This document shows positions 12,186 through 24,069 of a stretch of 64,000 nucleotides of DNA, in pieces; the stretch's first letter is position 1; every line of letters begins with the position of its first letter. Made by a program: the position numbers and the translations under genes. The notes under the pieces were generated by a model. The model did no database searches. It was given only the letters and a program-made list of their open reading frames with translations, and had not been told where the DNA came from. This stretch comes from Diatrype stigma (lineage: Eukaryota; Ascomycota; Sordariomycetes; Xylariales; Diatrypaceae). The stretch covers positions 248,001 to 312,000 of the forward strand of contig JAKJXP020000014.1 in NCBI GenBank assembly GCA_022225965.2, written 5' to 3'.

Positions 12186-13053
12186 TTATCGAGTACCAGG
12201 CTGGCCATTGACGATTGAGCCTTGCTGGGCGTCGTTCTTGGAATTGCTGCGCTCGGGGAACTGTTGCGGGTAGAACATGTTAGTGGATACTGTTTTGTTG
12301 GAGGCATTGTTGGGGGCCACGTTGTGGCATAGAGCAAACTTACCTCGGACTCCTGAAGGGTGCCCGACTCTAGGATCTTCTTGATGACCTCGTCATCGGT
12401 GTGCGTGCCGAACTCGTTGTCCAGCGTCGAGTTGGAAGCGCCATCAAATTGGCCTTGAGTTCCTTGCCTACGAGAACGCACCCTGTTAGCCGCTTGTCGT
12501 ATAACACGCAAGGTTTGGATTGTGTCGGGTGAGGCGCCTAAATTGAGGTGTCGCATCCCGTAGCAACAACCAAGGAGGTTTACAATGTGTTTGCATAGTC
12601 GCCAGGGGTGACTGCTGTGCCGCGGGATGGCCACTTCCCGTGGCTATGGGGCATTGTAGAAACTCGAAGGGTAGGGGTAGGTGAAGCTCAGCTTCTGCCC
12701 CAGCTCACCCGAGCTAAGCGCCGGGGCTCGCAAGTGGAGGACTGGATGATGCCGCCAAGTATAGCCCCCGCCACCACCATCCAGGTTTCAGCAGCACGGC
12801 GTATAAAACCCCATGGATGGCCATCGGGCAGGCGACAGAAGTATGTGCATATACAGGACTTGGGAGCTAGGACAGACACGTTGACTTACTTGTGTGTGAC
12901 GAAGACCTGGTAGGTCGAGATGAAGTGTGCGATGGGGATGGACTTGTCCGTCTTCCACTTCTTGAAGGTCTCGATGTCATCAACGAAGACGATGAAGTCC
13001 TCGTCGGACCCCTTGTAGTGGATCTTGGACGTAGTAGCAGCACCCTTGACCAT
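12186..13053 (-). CDS. RTC3: SBDS N-terminal-domain protein, Rtc3-like
   Basis: This small 120-aa protein consists of the SBDS N-terminal fold alone, as in yeast Rtc3/Hgh16, a stress-linked protein implicated in RNA metabolism whose exact function is unknown. Minus-strand exons are 12890-13053, 12344-12467 and 12186-12260. The reading starts MVKGAATTSKIHYKGSD and continues DFIVFVDDIETFKKWKTD and FISTYQVFVTHK. After the first intron it reads QGTQGQFDGASNSTLDNEFGT and DDEVIKKILESGTLQESE, matching the family order of a glycine/asparagine loop followed by a final helix. The last exon adds a polar tail ending GQPGTR. The first intron is unusually long for this window (421 nt). Confidence 0.88.
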
Positions 13054-14449
13054 GTTCGCGGTGTTTCCTTGCGTCTGTTAAGGGTTTCTTGAAAGAGGTT
13101 GTAGGAAGCGGGGTAAAATCGTCAATAATCGCGGGGAGCTGGTTTTTCAAGTTCGTCGAGGATTAATTAGATTAGATGACTTCTTTATTCTTGTGGTTGT
13201 ATTTGACGCCGAATGAGATAGTGGTGCAGATGGTTGGTTGTTGGTTGTTGGTTGGTGATTAAGTTGGTAGTGGAATGGTGATTCTTGGGTATTTCTGAAA
13301 AGTGAAGGGAGGAACGAGGGCAGAGAAGACGTAGGCTTTTGTTCTTGCCTATAAGTACACTTCTCAATACTTCCAAGCTGCTAGGTACGTGGTTTCCTGT
13401 AGTCTCCATACAATCACGTTGCTGCTCGATTGCTTGCCTGCCTGCCCAGCTGCCGCAATTTGATCATCATCTACCATGAAAGATGGCCTACGTCATAGCA
13501 AACGGGGAATGCGCGCGACAGTTCCAGAGGTCCAGACCACCTGCAAACTGTAAGCTCGGGCTCCAGCTGCCGGCACCACCAGGGCTGTCAGGGCTGTCAG
13601 GGCTGTCTGGAGCTGGTCAATGCAGCTTTGCCTGGTGTTAGACAGCTGTTTTTGGTTCCTGCGTCATGCCCCTCCTTCCACCTACTAACTATAGCATTCT
13701 GTCTTTACGTCACTGATGGAGCTCTCAGTGTGCCGGAACAGGGATAGCCTTATGAGAGACGTCCCATCTGGCATCAGCCCCTCCTTATGTACTCATCTTG
13801 ACATCTTGTAGACATACATACCTATATACATACCTACTACTTATAGTACCGAGGTAGGTATGTATGCATGCATGTGTGTATCTCGAGACATCATCCCTTA
13901 CTGATACTGAGCACCTGCTTTACAGCTACTGGTACTACTTACGTGTACCTACGTAGGTATGGGGGCACGTAGGTATGGGGGCTGGGGAAGAGGTCAGAGA
14001 AACGGACGGAACCTTTTCGGAATCCGGCTATTCTCATGGTCAATTTGTCAAGCTGTCAAGGTACCTAGGCTGCTAGGTAGATCTAGTTTTCAGGCCCAGG
14101 CCCAGGTCCAGGCGGGAGCAACCGATGGGTGGCACTGCTCCTCCTACTGACATAGCCAGATAACTTACACAGCTTTTACACAGCTTATAATGCTTCGTGT
14201 TTTATTCCTAAAACTAAGTAGCGCGATGCTGATGTAGGCTAACAAACACGGCAAATAGAATGAAACCTAGGCCCAGCTAGCCCGGGTGACGGTAATTCAG
14301 ATAAAAGAAAGTAAGTAGGTTGCCATAGGCTATGTCATATGATGGTCGTAACAAACGAAACGGGGTATAATGATGCACCAAAAAACCAGGTCCTCAGTGT
14401 GGACAGACGACTATAAACAATACTCATTTTAACCTTCAACTCCAACTCT
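13054..14449. other. Intergenic region between Rtc3-like gene and RhoGEF gene
   Basis: No gene is visible. It holds the upstream region of the Rtc3-like gene, a 9-bp unit AGGGCTGTC repeated three times at 13581-13607, and GTAG/TACC-rich tracts near 13810-13970. Confidence 0.6.
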
Positions 14450-17400
14450 TCAACGAAAGAAGCCACGGAGACCTGAAGCCACCATTTCCTTTTTGATGGT
14501 GCTAACTCTAGTCCATTTGCTAGAGGACCTCATGCTGGATAGGGGCGACCGCATAAATCGTTCCTGTCTCCGGCCTTTCTGACATGCATTTTCTTTTCCC
14601 GGTGACGGTGAAGATGTCGATACGTCCGACTTTTCAGATGGGGACTGCAGTTGGCTTGGGCAGATACTGTTCGCTGATGATGGCCGTAGAGCTGGTATAC
14701 CAACCCTTTCGTCTTCCGTAGACCATGCTGTATCGAGCCTTGAGAGATCGATTTTTCTGACCGTTCCCGACAGTGCATTCTCGTCGCTCTCGATGGGATT
14801 TGGGTTGATGCTACTACTTCGTTCAGACCCGTCTCGAATCGAAGGTAGCTTTGGCTTCTTACTCGGATCGACCTTATCGTCTGATGCAGACAGGCAACCT
14901 GTTCCATTGCTGCCCCCGACAGCTGGCGTACTGGAATCAACATGGGATGGTATATCGTTGTTGGCTTTGATCATGTTAGGAACGCTCGGCGAGCGTTTGC
15001 CAAGCGAATTGGTAATGTTTGCGACACTGAGCTTGCGCATGACCGTTGTTGCAGAACTTCGAACGAGATGCTCACTCCTAGACCGATTGGATATGCCGGG
15101 AAATGGCAGTTCCTTGCGGCTCCATACGTCTGCAAGCAAGGCCTCAATACGAGAACGCTCTCCTCGGGAAGGTGCCAAGACTGGTACCCTAGAGTTGGTC
15201 GTTAACAGAGATTGCGACCGATTTATCGGCCGTCTTGATGATGATGTCGATGTATCTTTCAGGGTAGTAGTATTCTTCAGTATGACTTGACATAGGGCTG
15301 ACTTCGGCCCTACTGTGGTGGCCCTATGAATTGACACCCGACGAGCAATCGTCCCTAGTTATATATCGTAAGCACCAACCCTCATAATAACATCATGATG
15401 GCACAATTCTTACCAGGTTTGCCGAATACAGTTCCGAGGCCCTTGATGTCCAGAAACATCGTACTGTACGGGGTCGTCTCGGCGGTTTCCAGAGGGTCAG
15501 GCACATCGGAACGCTTGAGGCGGCTACGCCACTCTGCCTCCTCTTTCGGAGTACAGGCCGTCAATATGATCTCGTAGAGTTGATGATCACATTCGAAAAC
15601 AAGTTTCCAAGAGAATGGGGCCGTGTGGCATTGTAAACCTAGGTCTAGTAAGCACACCCGAGAAACCTGAAAAAGCGGTTGCTTTTCATATAACAGGACC
15701 TACCTCGTCCATTGTCAGCTGCTTCAACTCTGATACTATCCAAGCTGATGCAGGCCTGGATGGTATATATCTGGTCCGCTCTGCCGGCTGTGGCAAGGAC
15801 TAGGCAGTCCTTATACAGCAGTGTCACCATGTACTGGCCGTTGACACCGCTCTTGGTCTGCCAACAGACATGCAGCGTACCGCATAGATGAATCTGCCCG
15901 AATGAGCGTACTATGTTCTTTGACGACGCATCTAGCCTCTGATAAGACATTAGCACGCGAATTTGAGAAGTATGTGATTAGGAGGCCCAACCTGGTTCGG
16001 GAATACAAGCCGGTCCTGGAGTAGCCACGTTGCTTCGATTCGCGCCTTCATACCGGGGTTATCCGTTGCACGATTTATCTCCGAGGTGGCCTCACGAAGT
16101 CGAACGAGGACATTCTCGATCTCCATATGCGAATGAGGGCAGTCGCAAACAGGTGTATACTTCAACAATTCGGCAAACAGGAGAGGATATCTACATATTC
16201 TTTGGATAGGCTATATCGCGTTAGGCGCTGTCTCTCTCGGCAGGGTATATGGATGCTAACCTTAACTAGAAGATCACCGATGGTGAGAGACTTCTTGGAA
16301 TTGTCGACGTGTTGATGCGCGGATCCGAGAGACGCAGCTAGGGCTTCCAAGCCTCTCTGGTATGATTCCCACTGAGGTAAGACTCGATGAGCGGATGCTA
16401 CGTCTCTAATCATCATTTCATATTTTGCCCCATACTCCTCATATATGAAGAATTGGTTTACCTTTACGCCGTTAGTCAAATGACAATCTCACATCATATT
16501 CTTTTTCATGTCAAGGAAGCGGATGTAGAAATACGGAGGTATCTAGTACTCACTCGTTTACCAAACACCCGAGCGACTTCAGCTGCAATGCTTGGATCAG
16601 CAGTCATCTCGGAAGTGCTTTGCACCCGTGATCTCCCTCTTTTGTTTTCTGGGACTGAATCAAGACTATGCCAACGATGATGCCCCTTGGTAGGTTGATG
16701 GGGGGCAGTTTTTGGTCGGTCAGGTTGTGTGTATTCAGAGTTAGGCACAACCCGATGAAGATCACCGAGGATGCCCTCGTGGAGCTCAATGATGCCCGTC
16801 AGGTTTCTGTTGATGGAGGAGCGTAACTCCGGATGGGCCGTGGGCAATGACGCCAGAATGGTAACATAGACCTATGACCAGTGATCAGCAGCGTCGGTCG
16901 TATATGACGGAGTATGCATCCTTACGTTCATAAGAAACTTAACATCCCCAATATAGCATTCCTCAGTGCTAATGAGCTCCTCTAGGATGCGCCGTCTTTG
17001 GAGCAAACGTTCGTTTACTGCCAGATCCACCACCAAAGAACCCTCGAAACAAGTGCTGTCTTCCGAGCATCTCGGAGCTGATATGGAAGCTCTGCTGCTC
17101 CGGTCCGTCGCGTAGCTTGAATGACCGGTTCGGTGTCTTCGGTGAGTCATCACGCTGGTGCTAGCAAGACTCACGCTTGCACTTTTCACTGCAGCGACGA
17201 AATCGAACGAAGAGCTCGACGATGAGTTCCTGTACGTGGCTGGCTCCTGGAATGTGCCGTCCTCATAGGGGAAGTTGGGGAAGGCTTCCGTCCACTCATC
17301 ACCCTCATGAAGTCTCGGACGACGAGCTCGACGCTGTAGGTTTTTCATCCATCTGTGAAACGGTCGTACAGTATGCGGTGCGGGTTCCCTTCCATCGGCA

Positions 17401-17762
17401 CTCTGATTTTCATCACCGAGTAGACTGCTTGGTAGCTCTGCTGACTGTGAGAGCAGATCGTCCTCGTCCTTTTCCAACGTCAATCCTATTGCAGCTATAT
17501 TATCCAAATTCTTCCAAGTTTCATCCTCGTCGATACTGGGAAAGTCAACGGAATCATAGTCAATACTGGGGTCGGTACGAGCGGCCGTAGGAGACGAGAG
17601 ATGAGGGACTGGTGTTTTTCGAATAGTCTCTGTCGTTATCTGCAGGGAACTACCCCGAGAACATGATCTGGGGGCGCTGTCTTGCAGGGCAGAGGATTTG
17701 GATTCCACCCGGGTGATGTAGCCCAAGTCTTGAGAACTATTATTGATTACGGCTAATGCCAT
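14450..17762 (-). CDS. Rho guanine-nucleotide exchange factor (DH-PH)
   Basis: This 979-aa Dbl-family GEF would activate Rho-type GTPases in polarity and cell-wall signalling. Minus-strand exons are 16926-17762, 16554-16871, 16261-16461, 15992-16210, 15704-15938, 15414-15638 and 14450-15354. The N-terminal ~250 residues are Ser-rich and disordered. The DH domain starts with RILEELISTEECYIGDVKFL (about 258-277) and contains the hallmark LVKPIQRICRYPLLFAELL, reconstituted exactly across the third intron. It ends near residue 525. A PH domain follows (about 535-680; IHLCGTLHVCW, MVTLLYKDCLVLA, WKLVFECDHQLYEI, EEAEWRSRL). A ~300-aa Ser/Arg-rich tail has no known domain. No BAR, CNH or DEP domain is visible, so it is not a Rom2- or Cdc24-type arrangement. 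Which Rho it acts on cannot be told. Confidence 0.93.
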
Positions 17763-18470
17763 GCTGATGAGTGGTGCCCAAAAGGAGGACCAAGAAACTG
17801 ATGATACAAAATGCGGCCTCGACGCTCCAACAGGTCAGATACAGCCAAAAGGGACGTCCAAGACCAGATTCAAAACATGATTTGATTTGATATCAAGATG
17901 GGGAACGATGTAGATGGAGAAGAGATGACGGGTCGAATGTCCCAGAGCCTAAAGCTAAGCACCTAACCAACCATCGCCCTTCGTAGTTGTGCCCAGTGAC
18001 ATCGAACAGGCTCAAACGATGGAATAAACAGGAGACAGCAGGAAGGAGTGACTACAGGTAGGTAGTAGATGGTAAATGGTCAGGGCTGGTACGTAGTGGG
18101 ATATGCACTGCACATAATCTGGGAAGAGAAGCGGCGATGCAAGATGATCTAGGGAGACGATCTAAGTAGACTTGACGATCTACGTAAGTGACAAGTTGAG
18201 ATGATCTAATTGCTCTAGTAGTAGATAGTAGATTCGGGTTGTGGGAAACAGCCGGGCTCCCCGGGGAATCAGGCACGAAATGTTTAGAAGGAAGGATGGA
18301 CGGAGAGGAGGTCATCAGAAAGTCAACAACAACCTGAACAGCAACAACAACTTCCCGCGAAATGAGCGAATCGACACTAACGAGGTAATCAAGTAATAAG
18401 TCTGAGCTAACATTTGAACGCCACCATCACACATACCCGTGCTGCCTTATCTGCTGCCGCGGGAGTCTGT

Positions 18471-18546
18471 ATGTATGTATGTATGTACTTGCGATATGTA
18501 TGTAGTTTATGTATCATGGATGTATGGATGTATGTAGGTATGTAGG
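18471..18546. repeat. GTAT-type tetranucleotide microsatellite
   Basis: Imperfect runs of TATG, GGATGTATG and GTAGGTATGTAGG units occur in the RhoGEF upstream region. Confidence 0.85.
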
Positions 18547-19580
18547 CAATGTAGGCATGTCTATGTGCTTGGAGTTGTCTTGCAGCAAGTGCACCCGATC
18601 CGAGGTGGAGTTTCATGATACCTACCTCATGTCGTACCTACCTACCTACCTGGTTGAAGTATAAGGTAATGTTCCCGAGGTGCGCCTGCTACGTATGCTG
18701 GTATGTAGGTAGCTGCTGGCCGGCTACCATACGTGAAGGAGACGTCCGTGACTCCCATGACTCCCATGAGTTACCTGCTCCCAGACAATATTGGGTTTGA
18801 GTTGTGACACAAGGCTGGCAAAAGCCCACATTGATGCTACCTGGCTGACGTCTAATGTTCACAGCTAATCTGCGACATTCCGATGTACGAAATAGAGATC
18901 CACATGGAATTTCCCCTACCTAACCAGAACAGCCAGAGGAATGGCGTCATGGTTGGGCCATGGTCAGGAAGGCTTGGAAAGATAAATAAGCAATCTCGCA
19001 GTTGGGTTCAGCCAGGGTTCAAGTTCACGGGCCAACTGATAAGATCATCGTTGATGAAGATTGACCATGAGAATGGGAGAATGGGAGAATGAGAGAATGA
19101 GACCATGAACCGGTCTGTAACGAGCATTCCGTTGTTGATACCGAGTGATTGACTTATAAGTTATCTCCGGGCGGACCGGGCTGACTGGGAAACAAAAAGC
19201 GCCAAAAAGGCTTGATGTCACTCACTGCATTCACTAGTTACCGGGTAGTTTGTACCTTATCAAGGTTATGCAGGATGCGACCCCACAGCTTCCAATGTTG
19301 ACAAGGTTCACGGGGAAGTGCCGCTCAGCCATGAGAAACAAGGGGGAACCCAATATTGGCGGCAAGCCTAGACCACCAGGCCGCCAAGGCTGTCAGCTCG
19401 GATTACCTGGGAGATAACACCGATAACCTTGATGAAGTCCAGCCACATTTGATAGCTAGGTAGTGAGTAAGCCACACAGCTACACTCCATCACATTTAGA
19501 GAAGCCGCAGATTACATAAGGTATTGGTATCTAGGTACCTAGGTAGCCCACCAACCCACCACCTTAAGCGAATTTTCGCC

Positions 19581-19588
19581 CACGTGAC
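19581..19588 (+). promoter_or_regulatory. Candidate E-box (CACGTGAC) upstream of eL36
   Basis: A perfect CACGTG palindrome extended to CACGTGAC lies 178 bp before the eL36 start codon. Cbf1-type bHLH factors bind such sites and regulate ribosomal protein genes in some ascomycete yeasts. Function here is inference from position only. Confidence 0.3.
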
Positions 19589-19758
19589 ATGCACCACTAC
19601 TGCCAAATCACCCAAAGAATTTTGTGAATTCTCCATTATTTGCATTGGCACTTGGGAAATTTTCGACCTCTTTTCCAACCCTGCAATACTAACCCAACGA
19701 CCGCCCATCTAGCAACAACTGACCCCTTCGTCAAACGTCGCTATCACCACCAGACGCA

Positions 19759-20590
19759 ATGGCAAAGGAAGCGCCTGCCCGCAATGGGCTTACCATTGGT
19801 ATCAAGTATGTTGCACCTAGGCCCCGGAGAGACTGGACTCCAATAAGACAAGACCAAGATCAAGATCAAGATCAGGATCAGGATCAAGATCGAATCAAAC
19901 ACTCTGAGCTTCCGGGAACATCTGCTAACCTTTTCTCTCTAGCCGCGGCTTTGTAAGATAAAAACCCCAACACCACCACCGTCTCACCTCGTGGAGGATC
20001 TCTGCTTTGCTATACAGCTTTCCTCGCACATTGTGGCATATGGCAGACGATGGACGCTGGCTGACCTGGGAACACCCTTTCGATTTGCGAAACTACAGAA
20101 GACCACTCCCCGCGTCAACAAGGCCCGCATCTCTCGCACCAAGGGCCACCAGAGCAAGCGGGTCGCTTTCGTCAAGGACATCGTGAAGGAGGTTGCCGGG
20201 TAAGTCGCTTCTTTCCAAGAGCACCAAGCCATTGGGTTTGGAGAATTACTGAGCTAACGATGATGTCCTACATCTAGTCTCGCCCCTTACGAGCGCCGAG
20301 GTAAATAAACCAAACCACAAACACGTACATCCGAGGATGACAGATGGAGCCGGAAAACTAACTATGCTTTCCCCAGTCATCGAATTGCTCCGCAACAGCC
20401 GAGACAAGAGAGCGCGCAAGCTCGCCAAGAAGAGAGTAAGCAATATTTCCATCCGGCCACGCCGCCTAGCTCAACGCAGCGAGGACAAACTCTAACCCTT
20501 TACCCACAGCTCGGTACCTTCGGCCGTGCCAAGGCGAAGGTCGACGAACTCCAGCGTGTCATCGCCGAGGCCCGCAGAGCCGGTCACTAA
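19759..20590 (+). CDS. RPL36: 60S ribosomal protein eL36
   Basis: This is a 106-aa component of the large ribosomal subunit. Six exons are needed: 19759-19805, 19943-19952, 20099-20199, 20278-20300, 20377-20435 and 20510-20590. The protein opens MAKEAPARNGLTIGI, continues NRGF from a 10-nt second exon, and then reads KTTPRVNKARISRTKGHQSK. The strongly conserved part is spread over exons 3-6 (FVKDIVKEVAGLAPYERRVIELL, RDKRARKLAKKRLGTFGRAK), ending AEARRAGH. Length and C-terminus match the family. The family usually has NKGHK at the second-exon position; here the model gives NRGFK, so the 10-nt exon deserves RNA confirmation. Intron 1 contains a GATCAA/GATCAG hexamer run. High intron number is typical of fungal ribosomal protein genes. 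Confidence 0.93.
19856..19892. repeat. Hexanucleotide run (AAGATC/AGGATC) in eL36 intron 1
   Basis: About six imperfect copies of CAAGAT/CAGGAT occur within the first intron of the eL36 gene. Confidence 0.85.
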
Positions 20591-21222
20591 AATACGGACC
20601 GTTCGACAAAAAGAAAGGAACGAGTTCGCGGCGCTGGTGAGGTGCAAGGAGGAAGAAAAATATCCGGTGGCACAGGCAGACAGGCTAGGCGTTATCATGA
20701 TCCTTTTACGGCATGGCTTTCTTGACCCGCATGAGGGGAGGAATGGGAATTGTCTGACGCACATACGGCCGGCCTGGAGGAAGGATAGCTATACCAAATT
20801 AAGCTGCCCGATATACCAATTGACACGACGAACGGGGTCTTCAAGACACTTATGCCATGGCGTTCATATTTGTTTCATGCTACTATGGAATCTCCTGCTC
20901 GTGCTTCAGCTACTGTGATTGCATGCATATCTGGCATTAGACGCGCAACTTTTGCAACGACATTGACACGTATAAAGTAGTGGCCTATAAGCCGGTTTAC
21001 ATGTAAAATCTACCTAGTTATGCTAAAGACCAGTCCTCAGCTTCCCCCCTCCCCCCCCAAACTCCAAGGAGTAGCAAGTTTACGAATCATCATCGCTTCT
21101 CATTCCAGACCATGCTGCGTTGCGTTGCGTTGCGTCGTTGCGTCGCGTCGTTGCGTAGGGCATGCAATCATCCATTCATCTATCTGCTTGCTCCTCTACC
21201 AACCGACCCAATGCTCACTCGC
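20591..21222. other. Intergenic: convergent 3' ends of eL36 and UBX genes
   Basis: This 630-bp stretch holds two 3' UTRs. A C-rich tract lies at about 21040-21060, and GTTGC/GTCGC repeats at about 21115-21152. No gene is supported. Confidence 0.6.
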
Positions 21223-22032
21223 TCACTTCTTCCCCAAGCCCTTCAGCCACTTCGGCGTCCTCCCCTTCAGGGCGTCGAGGCCTCCCCGCTTCGAGGCTGC
21301 TGCCGTCGACGGTTCGCCATCAGCGCCGCCGCCCCCACCCTCCCCCGCCTGCTGCTCCTCGACGACGTCCGGCACCTCGGGGATCTCGACCTGCCGGGCG
21401 CGCGCCGCCTCGCTCTCCTTCAGGAACGGGGCGCGGCGGACCTCGGCCGGGACGCTTTCGTCCCAGACGAAGGTGACGACGACCTGGCCGCGGAAGCGGT
21501 AGCCCTGTATGAGCCTGTTATCTTCTTCTCCCCCTTCTTGTCCCTCCTGCCCCTGTCCCTGGCCCCGCCCCGCCGTCTCGGCAGACGCCTCGGCCGACGG
21601 GACGGAGCGGCCGGCATCGCGCACGACCTCGCGGCCCGGCGGCGGGATGGCCAGGCGGAAGGGCGCGTCGGGGTGGGCCATGGCGCCGCGGACGACGGCG
21701 TAGAGGTCGGCGCCGGTGTCGGCCTGGCCGAAGTCGCGCTCGAGCAGCGAGCTGTCGGGCAGGCGGACGCGGATGCGGACCGAGGCGGTCGAGGCGAGCC
21801 GCTGCCGCTCGGCCGCCGCGCGGTCCGCCAGCTCCCGGTCCGACAGGAGCCGCCGGTTCTGCCCCGCCGCCTTCAGCAGCCGCTGGTGCGCCTTGGCGTG
21901 CTCGATCCCGGGGACGAACGCGTCCTCGTCTTCGTCCGCCGCGGGGGCTTGGCGCGCTGCTGCTGGCGTGCCCGAGGCTGGCGCGGCGAAAATCCGGACC
22001 GCAGAGGAGGCGGGCTGTGATTCTACCCGTTC

Positions 22033-22073
<41 letters not shown>

Positions 22074-22556
22074 CTGGGGGAGGGGGTACGGGCGAGTCGA
22101 TGTCCATTGCATCTCCACTCGTCGGCGCTTGATTTGTTGATGCTGTAGTTGTGGCTGTGGTGGTGGTGGTGGTGGTGGTGGTGGTATCATGTAGGGTATT
22201 CGGATCGGGTTGATTAGAAGCTGAGGACGTTGTAGCCTCTGCTACACTAGGCCCCTCATTGTTTGAGGTTGTCGGCTCTGAAGGAGTAGGTTTGTTGTCT
22301 GTCGTAGTGGCGGTAGGCGTTTGCGTTGTCGTCTGCTGCTGCTGTGGCTGTTCCTCCTTGAAATATCGGTCGATGTCGGCGATGGCATCCACGAACGTCT
22401 TGTCCGTCTGCTGGAAGGACAAGCGTATCAGAACTCTCCCCGAGTTGTACCCGAGCTGCGACAAGGTCTTCTGGAAGTCGGCGAAAGTCGTGAGCTGCCG
22501 GTTGTCGACCTGCAGGACGGGCGTCTCGTAGTACAGCTGCCCGCTGCCATTCTCGG

Positions 22557-22588
<32 letters not shown>

Positions 22589-23001
22589 CGCGGCACGCCC
22601 CGGCCGGTGATGTTCAAGGCTTTGCCCGCGCTCGGCCGGCCGCTCTCGAAGTGGCGCAGCAGCTTCCAGACGGTCACGTCGCTCGGCAGCTTCTCGGTCA
22701 GGCGGCCGTGGGGCGGGAAGGCAGCCGAGTCGGGGCTCGGCAGCTGGAGCGCGACGTCGACGGCGCTCGGCGTGCCGGACTTGACGACGAGCTCGAGCTT
22801 GGCGCCCTGCACCAGGCCCGACGTGCGCCAGGTGTGCGACAGGTCGAGCGGGCGCTGCTTGTGCTTGAGGAGGTGCCGGCCCGGGTCGGCCTTGAGCTTG
22901 GCGCAGGCCTGCTCCAGCACCTCGGTCAGGTGCATGCCCGGGTTGACCTTGACCTCCACCTGCCGGAAGTTGCTGTCGACGACCTTGACCTTGCTGGCCA
23001 T
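21223..23001 (-). CDS. TUG/UBX-domain protein (Ubx4/ASPSCR1-like Cdc48 cofactor)
   Basis: This 592-aa single-exon protein has the order of Cdc48/p97 adaptors of the Ubx4/TUG family. An N-terminal ubiquitin-like TUG domain (MASKVKVVDSNFRQVEVKV, then HLTEVLEQACAKL) comes first. A second ubiquitin-like region follows (TVWKLLRHFES; GYNSGRVLIRLSF). Next are a low-complexity middle and a C-terminal UBX-like region (SVRIRVRLPDSSLLERDF, QGYRFRGQVVVTFVWDE). I chose the start at 23001 because family members begin MAS/MAxxV; an in-frame ATG five codons upstream (23016) is possible. The middle carries a run of about 10 Thr encoded by ACG repeats, a second Thr run encoded by ACC repeats, and about 14 Gln encoded by CAG/CAA. 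Codon use is very GC-rich. It probably acts in ER-associated or membrane-protein degradation. Confidence 0.88.
22030..22073. repeat. CTG/TTG trinucleotide run encoding poly-Gln
   Basis: About 14 CTG/TTG triplets on the plus strand encode a Gln tract in the UBX gene on the minus strand. Confidence 0.9.
22157..22184. repeat. GTG trinucleotide run encoding poly-Thr
   Basis: Nine or more GTG triplets on the plus strand encode a Thr tract (ACC codons) in the UBX gene. Confidence 0.85.
22559..22590. repeat. GTC trinucleotide run encoding poly-Thr
   Basis: About ten CGT/GTC triplets encode a second Thr tract (ACG codons) in the UBX gene. Confidence 0.85.
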
Positions 23002-24069
23002 GATGGGTGGGTTCAAGGCTGTTGGTGCAAGGCAGCGGCGCTAGGCGTGCCGAGTTGACTGTAAGAACACCTTGTACGGATCTTTGTAAGTCGACGTAAT
23101 CCCACGTGGTGAGGACGGGTTGGCGGGGTACTGCAACTGTAGAGGGAGCGGCTAGTTCAGATAGGAAGCGAAAGTCAAACCGAGTGAGTGTATTATGAGA
23201 GGTCAGGGAATGATGTTATTGATGTACTCAGTAGTTACATGAAGTTCGTAACATCAGATTGTGATTGTTTTCGTGGTTACGAAGTAGCTAGAAGCGAGCA
23301 GTTTTCAGAGAAGCTCATGTTATACAAGTGTTAGTGTTATGTGCCAGTCAGCGGTAATCATCAGCGGTAACCATCAGCGGTAATCATAGTACCTCTAGCT
23401 AGCTACCCTAGTACCTGGTAGGTTGACGATAGAATGCCAGATGCATGGATGGAAGTGCTGCGAAGCTTGTTACATCAGCGCCCACTGAAGCCATGTACGA
23501 TGCAGGTGCCAGGCAGCTCTTGCTGATGACTTCGACCGATAGAGGGGCAATATCTACCTAATACTAGGTTCGTAGCCACCGATAAGCCGGCTGGATGACC
23601 CCAGACCCATGTCCCTGCTACCTTAGTTAAGCTCTTAACCACCGATGCTCCGATAGTACTGCGCAAGCAAGCACTGTGTAGGCGTGTATTATACATACAT
23701 GCCTCCAAGCTGCTACCTCTACTAGGCAGTTGAGGTAGCTGAGCTGGCCACGCCATAGCGTGTTTGCCTTGCTCTGCCAGCCTGCGCTGCCTCGCTCTTA
23801 GCAATTCAGCACCTACCCAGCCTGCTACCGTAGCTAACGCACCTCACACAGAGTTGTCAGCCTTCCCACGTAACGTCGTAGGTAGCTTCCAGAGAGGAGA
23901 GCATCAACCCAAACACCTCCCAACGACGACAACATCCTCCTGGCCGGACCCTTAAAACGACTGCGAGTTCTTCGACCCGAATTGCTCTCCCCTACCGCTT
24001 CACTTCACCGACTGAGCCCTTCGCCAGTACCACACTGCACACATCCGTCTAAGTCCAGCAGCGGCAACC
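23002..24069. other. Intergenic: divergent upstream region of UBX and Pup3 genes
   Basis: One kilobase is shared by two divergent genes. It contains a 13-bp unit repeated three times at 23349-23387. No ORF of note is seen. Confidence 0.6.
23349..23387. repeat. Three tandem copies of a 13-bp unit
   Basis: CAGCGGTAATCAT occurs at 23349-23361 and 23375-23387, with one T-to-C variant copy between them. Confidence 0.9.

Larger units (their letters stand above)
17763..19758. other. Intergenic region between divergent RhoGEF and eL36 genes
   Basis: Two kilobases lie between two divergent start codons. A GTAT/GTAG microsatellite occurs at about 18471-18546, and GGTA/TACC clusters near 18620-18710 and 19530-19545. 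A palindromic CACGTG E-box lies at 19581. No gene is visible. Confidence 0.6.

Noticed and set aside
20200..20277. Possible intronic C/D snoRNA in eL36 (GATGATG near the 3' end)
   Set aside because: The C-box-like word lies downstream of the CTGA word, the wrong order, and no closing stem is seen.
21112..22020. Long plus-strand open frame of ~300 aa, opposite the UBX gene
   Set aside because: Arises from high-GC antisense of the UBX coding region; Arg/Leu-rich shadow without domain.
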